From NCBI GenBank assembly GCA_012932295.1, contig JAAONU010000011.1, forward strand, positions 41,418,352 to 41,482,351: a DNA stretch of 64,000 nt, written 5' to 3'. The position numbers and the translations under genes are program-made. Below are positions 39,113-50,530 of this stretch, in pieces. A model generated the notes under the pieces. The model worked only from the letters and a program-made list of their open reading frames with translations, did no database searches and was not told where the DNA came from. Every line of letters starts with the position of its first letter. Positions within the stretch are counted from its first letter, which is position 1. This stretch comes from Cyclina sinensis. Lineage: Eukaryota; Mollusca; Bivalvia; Venerida; Veneridae.

Positions 39113-39213
39113 CACTTAGTGCATCAGGACAACAAATTGCTGCCGTCAACAAGAAGGAAATCGTTAGAAAAGAATGTTGCCAACCGAGGTGTACCATGTT
39201 TATCGAAGAGTAA
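39082..39213 (+). other. 43-codon open stretch with insulin A-chain-like CCxxxC motif
   Basis: Between in-frame stops at 39079 and 39211 the frame has no ATG near its start. It ends 'KKEIVRKECCQPRCTMFIEE'. The CC-x3-C spacing and the following Thr resemble the start of an insulin-family A chain, and a Lys-Lys pair precedes it. The last cysteine expected eight residues on is missing because the frame stops. It overlaps, in another frame, the possible exon above. Most likely chance or a relic. Confidence 0.15.
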
Positions 39214-39287
39214 CAACAGTAACATTCCAATAATTAACTTCATTCGTTTGAAGTATAATAATTAATGCCATTAACTGTAAAACTAGT

Positions 39288-39553
39288 AAGGTTCTTGTAC
39301 ACTGCACTCCTTGTTCATGATATCTATCCATACATGAAGTAAAAGGATAACTAAGGAAGGGCAATAATACTAAAGTTGTAAATGAAAAGTCATGATTCTT
39401 GTGCCCCGAACTCCTTTTTTATGATTCTAGCTTATATTTTGAACTCCCTACATTAAAGGTTGTTGGATAAATGGTCTGGAGAAAGCTTGATTGACAGATA
39501 TACATACAGCCAAAGTGGAGTCGATATGTACATCTCTCGGGAAGCATAAAAAC
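39288..39553 (+). repeat. Short, decayed relative of the ~145 bp monomer repeat
   Basis: About one to two monomers with 'ggttcttgtacactgcactcc' and 'attcttgtgccccgaactcc' recall the array at 12512-13580. The tail 'acatctctcgggaagcataaaa' resembles a different end variant of the same kind of element. Heavily diverged; boundaries approximate. Confidence 0.5.
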
Positions 39554-42500
39554 TATATTTTCCACTTAGTCTCTCTTAAGACATATGCAAGAACCAATTT
39601 GTTTGTTTCCCTCACCAAAAATAAGTAAAATAAAAGTAAAATTATAGTGGATTTCACTTTTTGTCTGCTAACAGATTCCAGCACAAAGCTTATATTTCAT
39701 TACTTATACTGAATTGAAATAAGCCTTTCAACTTAAAATGAAGATACTCAAGTTCAAAGCATGGAACCCAGGAAGCAGTCATCGAGCGTGATGAATCTAA
39801 GTTGTAAGAACTTGTGTCGCAAACGATGTAAAATAAATGAGTCTAACTAAACTTCAAAGCATGTTGAGCAGCAATAAACACCTCATATTATCTGCCATAA
39901 TTTCCTATCATTTATTTGCATATGTATGTTATCAAAAAAAAAAAATGTTTCGGTAAAAGCAGGAAGGTTATTAAGTTAAAGATTAATCAACATATTAAAT
40001 GTCTGTTTGAAAGCCTGCCACTGAATTTTGCTTCTGACAAATGCAGAAGTGTGTGTATCTGATATACTTTAGATAAAAAAGCAAATAAAATGACGAGTTA
40101 AATCATGCCGATAAACAGTGACCGACTAAAAATATTATTTCATGATAAGACGTGTAACAGATCTGATAATCTTAATATTTCAAACAATTTTATTTATATG
40201 TTATAATACATAACACACATTACGTCACATATTTACAACTATGATTTTATTGTATCAAATATAAGAACGAATGATAAACTAATTAAGAACCTGACAGTTG
40301 CCAATCTTTGCATGACACAAATACAACAAATTAGACTGTCGTGCGCAGGCAAATTTTTTAAGTTCCATCACCTCTTAAGCTAAGTTAATACACATTGACT
40401 TGACACATACACTCATCACATAATCAATTATAAGTAACAAAAAACACACACACAAAACCATTGCAGATGTAACAATTACTGACTGTCTCCGTCCATGTTT
40501 CTTAAATTTAGATACATCAATATCACTCATACTAAAAGAAATTGCGTTATGTCATTCATCTGCAATTTGTAAGTTCCTAACTAAAAAATGACAAACGTAA
40601 ATATCTGAAAATGACTTATGCCATTACTTAGAAGTGAACAATTCCACACACATAATCTCACCCTGGGGGCAACTTATCATTTAACCAAGTCGTAACTTTT
40701 AAACATATGAAGGGTTTCGCGTCATAAAATAATATATAATACAAATAAATATCAATATTTAAATATGTATATATCAGTAAGGAAATGAGGTCAAATATGT
40801 GTATAAATTTTAATCCATGCGTAAATCTTTAACATACCGCATTTACAGTTATTTTAGAAAAGGGGTGTTATTCAACTTACTTAAAACTGAACAGTGATTT
40901 GTTTGCAAAGAAAAGATTCACCAAGTAAACCGAACATTCCAATGCATTCGAATGGAAAACATTTGAACAAATAAAAACAGCAAGAAGATTTGTTCCATCA
41001 AATCAAACATGATTATCAGATTTTTGGCAAATTTTTATCTGTCTTCAGTGCGGCTGTAGTTCTTTCCGGCTCAGAGCACACACACTTGGGTTATCATACT
41101 AATTAAATTTTATCAGATTTCTAAACTAAGATGTGAAAAAGTTCAAGGTTTTCTTATCTATGTCCTTTTGGCTTTATTTCATTTTTTCACTACTTGAATA
41201 TCCAAATAACAAAACATTGAAAGTGTTTAAAAGAACTGGGGTAAGAAAGGTAATCAATTTATTATTCAAGAATTTCCATAATGTTTAGTCTCTATCGTTG
41301 GCTTTCACTCAAAACCTCTTCTCATATCGTCACTTTTGATAATATATAGAAGCAATTTTCTGGCCTAAACTATCTTAAAACCGAAGAGAAAACCGCATGA
41401 TTTCCAACAACTTAATGTTTTCACTCTTATATCTTTATTTACCAATGTTTTCAATTCTTTATCGAAAATCTCAAAAGGCAACCGACACGATACCTTCGCG
41501 TAAAATGTTTATCTTTATTATGAAAATAAATAATACAAAAATGAAAATGGAACGGTAACATTTTGATACGTATATTGATGGCATTTTGTCAATCTGTGAA
41601 TCAAAGCACGAAATTCTATCTGGTTACGTAAACGTAGTGTAGTTCCTTTTTAGAGCATTCTCATACATAAAGCCAAACTGATATCAAGAACAATGCATCT
41701 ACTCAACTGGGGTGCATTTAGCGGACTATAGTATTGCTATGTTTCCCAAACTGCGAAACAACTCTGTCTGGTAAACTACCTTCACAATTTGTTCTATAAA
41801 CAATTTAGACAATCAGGTATTGTATTTAGTGCAATGGAAAACAGCTGGTGTGTTGGAAAAAAGCTGGCTGTTAATTGTTCAGCTAAAATATGCACATTTT
41901 TCGATAAAAGTAATACAAAGTATAATCATAACGTTTTGAAAAAAAGGTTTAGATTTTCAGTCGATTATTTTCAGGAACTTTCGGGACAAGGAGGAAATAT
42001 CTCTCTCTCTCTCTCTCTCTCGCAAAGAAATCTTTTTTGAATAATAAGCAAAGTTTTCTTTGAAAAAATAAACTAGTTCAATATTCACTACCTGCAAGCA
42101 TCGACATTATAATTAAACCTAAAATGCACTTTTGAATCACCGACGGATGGCTAACCTCAATCATTTAAAATCCGTTATAGCACTTTGGTATTGATCACTG
42201 CTATATATTGTCATGTCATTGCATTTCCAGATTCCTCAATAAGAAAAATTCAATACTAATTTATCTTTCAATGATTGTTCGGTTCCTCTTTATTTTTGTT
42301 CTTCATGCGAACTACGAACATTGGAATAATGGTCTGTCATGTTCAAAAGGTTCTGTCAAGTATTTGTAGGAATCGGTATTTGCCTATAAGTTAAATAAAA
42401 ATAAAATCTTCTTATCAATAAGCTGTTTATGGTATCTTACAAACGTAAATTTACTTCTAGTAGATTTAAACCTTAGTTTGTTCTTTTAGGGAATCAGAAG

Positions 42501-44739
42501 ACTTTATCTAAATGATCTATGTAATTTTCCAAGCTTGACAACACTACATGGAACACTGTCATGGAAATAACGAAGCAAAAGCTCGATCAAGAAATATATC
42601 TTACAGAAGACTAAAAGTTTCAAATTATATATCAATTTATACTATCCTTACATTTAAGTTTCTATTACAAAACTGGCAGTTTTTATGAAATATGTTAAAA
42701 TATGAATATGCGTGAATATATCCAAATATTCATACATGGCCTAACTGTTATGGTGCTTGTAAGACAAGCATATGTTTTAAGTTTTAGAAAAAAATCAAAA
42801 TCAATCACAGTCAAATTGCTAACATCAAAATCCAATTTAACTTTTTAATAAAGTTTTTGAACGATGCTCAATTTCTTTAAATCACATATTTCGGAAACAT
42901 TTACACTAAAAGTTTTTAAACAGAATAGAAAATAACGATTTCCCTGGTCTTTGAAAAAAAAGATGATCCTACAATCAACTCATTAAATAAAAACTGATCC
43001 TACCGATTTTCCTGTTGTTGTTGGTGTTGTTTCTTTTTTCAAGAAAATTTACTTACTTATTTAATTCCCAGGAACTTCATACTCTAGAGTCAGGTTAAGC
43101 GAGTCATTTTAGTTATGTCTCAGCATGTACCTACCCAACATTTATATTCACTTATTAAGTCCTCCAGATAATTCATTATAAAAGTGCCGTGATACACGTT
43201 TGTATTGTATGAAGAACTTGGCTTCCATGTGTCACATAATGTCGCAATTATTCTACTAGCAGAGTAGCTTTTCTCAGTATTTTCCAATACTCAATGTCTC
43301 GTCTTTTCTTGCTTCAAGATTGAGCTTAAGTAAGAATTTTAGAAATATCTTCATTTTTTACGATTGGCAGTTTATATAATTATCATGTATTCGCATCACA
43401 CAGTTCTATTAAACACTCGAAATAAATACTTGTAATAAAGCAACAGCTGCTTATAAGAGACATCTTACAAAAGATGCTGACCAGTTGTTTTTTTCATCAG
43501 AAACTCTCTATTTGATGGACATTTTGCAACAAGACAAGATTGACAAAACTGTTAGAAAGGATGTAACTTAAGGATACGTTGTCATTTAAACATATATATA
43601 GTGTATCATTATACAATATGCATGTAATTAAAATCAAAACTTATCACAATTTATCTCCTATCTATTTTTTTTATTTCTTGTTTCTTTTAAAAATCTGGAA
43701 GTACAGCAGTACATATTGTGTCAGATTCAAATAAGATATCTTCTTTGATAAATAATTCTGTCTATATCCAACTTTGCGTAAGACTCTAAACTTGAATTTT
43801 GTAAACAAGGAAAATTTGGCAGAATTATCGTAAGATTGATTGTATGTACGATTCTTACAAATGAATCTAAGAAATGAAGGAAATTGTTTAACTAAAGAGT
43901 TCCATTTTCAACTACGTAATAATGAAAATATTTTTTCTTCCCGAATTGGTACAGAACACAATGAAATGGATTAAGTGTACATCTAAAGTAAATAATGCAT
44001 TTTAAACACAGTAGCGACGAAACATGTTCCAAAAAAGAAATTCCTTCTAAACTTTATCCAGAAATAAAAAAAGGAAGCTAAAGAACTGCTATCGCTAAAA
44101 AGTATTCACTGCAAATATATATATCAAGGTAATTAGTGCTTAATCTGTTGACATATCACACACAATTGTTCGAGCTTTCGAGATCGATAACATTTTAGAC
44201 AGTACTGAACCAAAACTGTAGAGAAATATCTTGCCATTATCTAGAAACACGCCTGTTCAGCATACATTACCTACAATCCACAGATAAATTGATTTTTTTC
44301 AAAGCGTTGCAGACAACTGTGCTTTTCTGGCGGCTTGTCTAATTGCTTATATTGGTTTGGTAGGTATTATGTAGCTTTAATATTTTTTCGACACTAAATA
44401 TTCAAACGAGAGCAGATTACAACAGTACTTAAGTTTTATTAATTCTAGCAATCAGAAATATAAAACAGACCCCATTTCCACTTATTTGAACATGAAGACT
44501 ATCAAACGGTTCGTCACCAAACGATTAAGTTATCAAAAGCAAACTGTTGTTAATTAGCAGCGTGTTATAAAGGCGTCTAAATGCTATTAAGATAAAAAAG
44601 GACCTGATTATCGTTCTTTTACATATTTCTTCGTTACCGCTATGCCTAGCAAATACATACGCTTAAATCTTAAATATCTATTTCAAAAACTTTAAATATC
44701 CCTGTTTTTTTCCATTTTTATAACGCATTTGCATTTTTT
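39554..44739. other. No gene seen
   Basis: Very AT-rich, apart from the listed (TC)n tract. I found no duplicated block, tRNA-like sequence or coherent frame. Confidence 0.55.
42000..42021. repeat. (TC)n microsatellite
   Basis: Eleven TC units at the end of a short open frame that is not a recognisable gene. Confidence 0.95.
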
Positions 44740-45090
44740 GTCATAAACGTCCGTAAAAAACGTTTTGCAATGAAAGGTACAATTAATGAAAACTAAAAAC
44801 AACAAAAGCTAGAGACAAACAATGACAAAAAACAGACAAGAGGCCAAACAGGCAATTACGAGATCGAGAAAACTTTCAATTGAAATTCCTATCTATTGTT
44901 GATTTTATAGCCAACATAGGAAATCATATGGAATTCGTCATTCATGCTTCGCCAGTGGGGAAATCTTAGCATGACTGTCTGTCTTTTTTCAACAGAAATA
45001 TCTCACAGAGAACACGTTCAATCTCAGTACAAATCTCTTTATCGAATTGTTGAAAATGTTTATCTTTCATGTAGGATCTGATTGTGGTAT
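44740..45090 (+). repeat. Triplicated block, copy 1
   Basis: Shares ordered blocks with 47690-48000 and 50340-50530: 'cgttttgca.tgaa', then 'atatggaattcgtcattcat', then 'ggggaaatc' and 'actgtctgtc' or similar. Read on the minus strand, the core gives R-F-P-x-x-R-x-M-N-D-E-F-H. No intact gene in any copy. Confidence 0.55.
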
Positions 45091-46449
45091 TGCTCTTCTG
45101 ATTATGGTAGAGGGATTTCTAAACTGACATAATTATTTTGACTCGGTACCAGATACTGATTTCGGGGCATCAGACTCATCTTAATGAAATAAAAAAAAAT
45201 CATGAAAAAAAGTGTTGAAACTATTATATCGGTTGTTGTTTATAGAAATATTCTGAACATTTTTAATGAAAAAATGGCGTAAAACAATGTATTTTTTTAA
45301 TATCTGAATAGAATCAGTCATTAAAATTACTTTTTCAATAAATAAGTTAAATATATAAGTCAAACTACATACATATATAAAAGTTGGTAGAAATTGTAGG
45401 TTGTAAATTGTTCTAAGAAAAGATGGATAGATGATAGATAAATGAGCTTTATTATAGACGCAGTAGGTCAAAAGTTAGGAAAATATTAATGTTGTTACAC
45501 TGAATATATTTTGAATAAAAGAATTAATATCGACGTATATTTTATTCATATTTAATCACTATTTTATCTTTCTAGTAGAATTACTTTGTCCCGGTATTAG
45601 CTTTGTTTATGCAGTACTAACTAAATCTATTTCTTTTCTTCTTATAAATATTTGCAAAATTATTCGTTCAGTTATATACGATATATAGCGTGTTCTGTAT
45701 TCATCAGCGACAAGTTTGAACCACACTGGAGTAAGCATAGTTATATTGTTAGAAATAAAATTAAAAAGGAGAAAATGAACAGATATACTTACAATAATTT
45801 AATACCTAAAAGCAACACGTGTGACACTTTGTATTAAATAATATATTGCCTTTTTCACTAAGACAGACTGTGAGTTGTACAAGAATCAACAATGTGTTAC
45901 ATTATATATGCCAGATAACAGTAAAACAATATTCCGCGAATGATTATTTGTTAGAACACACGAGAACATTTTTACATCAACATTATTAACAATACAATAA
46001 AAACTGACATAAAAATGTTTTTGTGTCTCTGATGACTTACAGTAATCTTTCTTGTTAATCTGGCAACAAGACAAGACTTGTATAATTCTGGCAAGAGAAC
46101 AATACTTGTACAACATCAAACTATCATGGAATTAAGCATACATATACTTGTCTTTATTACTTTAAAAAGATAATACAAGTGTTGACACTAAGTGTAGCTA
46201 AAATAATAAATGTCGCTTAAACGTCGCACTTAGGTAAAATACAGGATAACTAAAGTCGAGGCACTTGATAATCATACTGTTATCCAATCAACACGAGTTG
46301 GTTCTCGAATGTGTATGTTATTATAATTTCTTGTTTTCAACATGTTTTGAAAACACAAACAAGATGAAAAAGATTATTTAAATCGTTAAAATTGAAAACT
46401 ACATTAGTCAAGGAAGTTCGCTCTGAAATCCACAATCAACATTATCAAT

Positions 46450-46800
46450 TTCTTGAAAAAAAAGTTCGAGACGAATGTTCAGCTATCTCAACATTTAAAA
46501 TGGCCTTTTTTAAGATTTCCTTTTTTCTTCGTTTTTTCTACATGTCGAGATGAAAGTCATCTCGGTTCAATTTTCAGTTTAACCTCCCTCTTTCAAAGTT
46601 TTTTCGTTCCCCGGGTGTCTAGCCAAACATCGAGCTGAGTCGTAATTATTATCGACATTTATCTGATGAAGTTGTTTTTGCTTTTTGAGAGTTGAACCGA
46701 ATGTCGAGCTGGCTAAACAACTGGTTCGACATTCGTTTAATCGGATTTTTTCCGTTACTTAAATGTCAATCAGATCGACAGTCAATTCGACGTTTGTGTT
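46450..46800 (+). repeat. Possible relative of the ~58 bp degenerate array
   Basis: Repeated phrases such as 'catcgagctgagtcg', 'gaatgtcgagctggctaaac' and 'ggttcgacattcg' echo the array at 62760-63295. Spacing is irregular (about 60-80 bp). The homology is suggestive only. Confidence 0.3.
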
Positions 46801-47689
46801 TTTTTTCTTTTCTGAACGTCTTAACCATAGACAATTTACATACCCCTTTATTTCGTAGTATCAGCCCAATCCTAATGATCAAAGAAACCTTCAGAGCATC
46901 TATCTCCTTGGTGTAGAACCGAAAATTTCCCATACGTATAGTTTGAAGTCCACTAGACAAGATTTAGTGTAGAATAGTAAAATGAATATGAAGAACACTA
47001 AAGAGGTCAGCTAGACACTGTTCCACACCCACACCGAATTTCATAGCTATGGACCTGATGGGTTTGACACAAAGATGTTTCTTTAATGTTGCCAAAGCAA
47101 CAAAAGTTCAATGCTTTTTTAAAACCCCTTTTTTTAAGTATAGCTTATGCAAGGAATATCTTTGTCAAGTCACATCAATTTTGACCAATAAGTAATCTAG
47201 GAAAAGTATTTGTTTTAAGTAAGGTCGACGACATTGACGCATGTTGTAGATAGGGTGATCACGAAAGAAACAAAGATTTGATTCTAAGTAAAACGTCTTG
47301 TTATCGGGCAATTTATTTAATGAGTTGTCGCAAGAATGAAATAGAACTTACAAAAAATGTTGAATTACAAATAAGATAACAAATATTAACAAAAGCTTAT
47401 GTATTTTTAACAATTACTTATACCAAAGTGAGACCGGGATATTGTACTAAAACACTTTATTCTCAAAGGCGAAAGAGATTTTTCTTCGTGACACGATACG
47501 TAAGGTATTTTGTGGACATTTTCATTTAAACAGAGATTTTCTAAAGTAAAAAATAACTGTGTACATGGGCAAAATTATTTTTCTTCTTAATGATTATTTC
47601 TTTCTCTTTCGGTTTCATGACTGATAATACACAATTATACAATATTAATTTTATTTTTGGAAACACTCTTGATGTCCATATTCATATTC

Positions 47690-48000
47690 GCCTTCTTTAT
47701 AAAGGACGTTTTGCAGTGAAGTGTCAACTTGACGAAAATATAAACAAGGATACTGACAGACAATAACATTAGACAACATTTATTATTAAAACTGCTATTC
47801 AATTCATTTATGAACCAGAACAAAGAAATTATGATGGAATAGTCCTTCATGATTCGCCGAAGGGGAAATCGTAAGACTTTCTGTCCTTTTCTCATCAGAT
47901 AAATTTCGCAAAAAAAACGTTGTCTATCCGAAAACAAACTCCTTTTATCGATGTTGTTGAAATACTTGAGGTTTTAATGTTTTATCTCCTGGTAACATTA
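47690..48000 (+). repeat. Triplicated block, copy 2
   Basis: Matches copy 1 over its whole length ('ggacgttttgcagtgaagtg', 'gaaggggaaatcgtaagact', 'cgatgttgttgaaa'). A 100-codon minus-strand frame (47937-47635) runs through it and keeps the R-F-P-x-x-R-x-M core as RFPLRRIMKDY. It lacks similarity to any family I know. Confidence 0.55.
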
Positions 48001-49835
48001 ATTGCATGATCTTTTGATAATGCTTGCAGGTTTCCTAAAATAACGCGTTTGTGCACGATATATTTCAAGGCTAAAACATGATTTTCAAGAATCAGATAAG
48101 ATTTAAATATCATAAACTTTGACAATTATTTTTTTTATTTTCTTATCAAAATATGTTGTTCGTTTACATTTCTGTCATAAAACAAAATCAATGAATATCT
48201 TCTTATAAGAAATGTCTTAATAAATCAAAGTTTAACTTATCACATATGCCATAAAAAACAAGAACACTTAGAAGTATGTGACACGTCGTTGTGCATGTAT
48301 AATTTGTCTATATCTGACAACAAATAACGGCAGAACTATCTTTTTAAAATATATTTGTAGTTTTCGAAACAAAAACAGTTCTGACAAATATGTTTAAGAA
48401 ACTGTTGACCTTTTGATATAGCAGATGTTCAAGTGTAGAAAAAAAGGGCACGTATTTACTTGTTTCCTGAGTAAACTAAAACAGGTGATCCAATCTGGAG
48501 TGAGAGATAGAGGGAGAAACATGACTGCATTTACTTCTAAGGGAATCTAGATTCGTTAACAAGCAAAATGCTCAACAGCAGCATCCAAAGTGGTTTGTTA
48601 GGATGCCATGAACATTTTTACAAGATTAAACATTGTTCACTTTTTTTTCTTTGATTTATCTAATCAACCACAATAATTGACAAATGACTCCTTGAAACAC
48701 TACAAGCAAATGTTAAAATCTTTCAGAAAAAAAAATACAGCTTTACACAAGACAGTGCGGCAAATTTCTTTTTTCTAAATATCAAGAAAACGCCTGTTTT
48801 GGTAAAGTTTCTACACAATAAATTTACTGTATTATGTATGCATGTAAAATTTTGTGTTTTGGCATTTAAAAACTAGCCGGGGTTTGTGTTGGAAGTAAAA
48901 CAAAAAATGAACAAATAGCACAAACACAAAACATTCTATTTTAAGCATGTTCTAAATGCAGGACGCAATTTGACCTCGCGCTAGAAAAATTTTCCTCCCA
49001 GCCCTGGTGTTAAATCCAAAATATTTATTTTCTTGTAAGATATAAGAAACAAAAAGTCGGGTTTTTTTACAAATGTTTTGGGAGGGTAATGCACTTGCTT
49101 AAGCAACGGCTAATACTAATTTAAATTTCAAATTATCGAATGACAATATATAGACTACAGCTATTGGAATTGAAAGGCAGATCAAGCAAAGAGGCAAACA
49201 CTTAAAAATCACAATCTGTATAATTCAAAGTAGTTTACACCAATCACTGCTGACAAAAGAACTCAAAACGTAGCTCAAGTAGTGGGAATTACTAATATGT
49301 GGCACTATACATTGTACTATTCTACCCATGATACGGGAAATATATCAAAACAAATTATGGGGAATGTAAATCAATTTGTCCCTATACTGTTCTAACAACT
49401 ATGGTAAAATATCAAAGAGGTGTAAAAACAATGGAAGATATATCGAAGCAGATTATGAAACATACCAGTGAGACTTTAATTTCTTTACATTTAATTTATT
49501 CCTTTACTGTTCTGAACATTAAACTAAAATAAAATATAATATAAAATATAAAAGAGGTGTACAGAATAGTGTTTAGACAACAAGTTAGTGATTTTTTTCC
49601 ATTTAAATAACGTGTTTGAAGGCGTTATGATATTCAAAATAGATTTAAAATGAAAGACTATCGGTCTTATTCCAGTAATACATGATGCTTTAAAAACGAA
49701 AGGCAGAAAAAGGTGAAGAAAAAATGTCCCGATCGAAGATCAAAACGTAATCTTTCGTGAAATTGTTCTTACCAACAAAAATTAAGAAATCTAGTTATTT
49801 TCAGGGTGGAGGTACTATATTAGGGTTATAATACC

Positions 49836-50279
49836 TTAAAGCGACTGATTCACAGATGGGCCGACGATGAAAAAAAGAAAATGTTTATACATCTTGAAAT
49901 TCTTGCTGTAATTGTGAAGAACATATCTAAACTAAGTTTACTGACTCATGTTTTGTTACAGAAAAACATCAAAACATAAAGTTTTACACTATTTTATCGC
50001 TAAAAAACATACCCCGTTAGTCACAGGGTAGATACTTTAGTTATGATATTAATTTTGAGGAAGTTTATTACCTAAACGCTGTGGCCCAGTAGTGTAAGTC
50101 GTCGCTCTTTATTTCACTGACCGAAAGGTCATTGGTTCGAAACCTGGTTAAGTCAAAACATTTTTTTCATTTTTCATGGTGTATAGAAGCATAATATTAT
50201 GTTTTTTCCATAGTATAATAACTTCTCTTATATTTTAAAGAAACAAAATTTCAGCTAAATTGTGAGTCAGTCACTTTAA
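49836..50279 (+). mobile_element. TTAA-flanked inverted-repeat element with tRNA-like core, copy 2
   Basis: Starts 'ttaaagcgactgattcacag' and ends 'gtgagtcagtcactttaa', with the same internal order as copy 1. The tRNA-like core at 50077-50152 is the best preserved: A box 'tggcccagtagt' and B box 'ggttcgaaacc', which fits the pol III B-box consensus exactly. It carries about 40 more bases than copy 1, partly a T-rich insert after the core. Confidence 0.8.
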
Positions 50280-50285
50280 GAAAAC

Positions 50286-50305
50286 TGTTGTTGTTGTTGT
50301 TGTTG
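50286..50305. repeat. (GTT)n microsatellite
   Basis: About six GTT units, six bases beyond the end of TTAA element copy 2. Confidence 0.9.
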
Positions 50306-50339
50306 GTTTTTTGATATTACGGAGAATAAACTGTTGACA

Positions 50340-50530
50340 TTCGGATACACAGGACATAACACCTCAAAGAACAGTCAGGCTATAACAGAAAGGGGAGAAG
50401 TTAAAATTGAAAATCCTACTTATTATTCAATGTAATATTCAATGACTAACATATGGCATCATATGGAATTCGTCATTCATACATGGCCTACGGGGAAATC
50501 TTTCCAAGAGCCACTGTCTTTCTCCTTAGG
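50340..50530 (+). repeat. Triplicated block, copy 3
   Basis: Best match to copy 1 over 'catatggaattcgtcattca' and 'ggggaaatctt'. The part upstream of this is replaced by the TTAA-flanked element ending at 50279, which sits directly before it. Confidence 0.55.

Larger units (their letters stand above)
45091..49835. other. No recognised gene between triplicated blocks
   Basis: Apart from the 47690-48000 block and the possible array relic at 46450-46800, this is AT-rich filler. A 96-codon minus-strand frame at 45471-45181 is composed mostly of I, F, L, Y and N and is probably chance. Confidence 0.5.
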
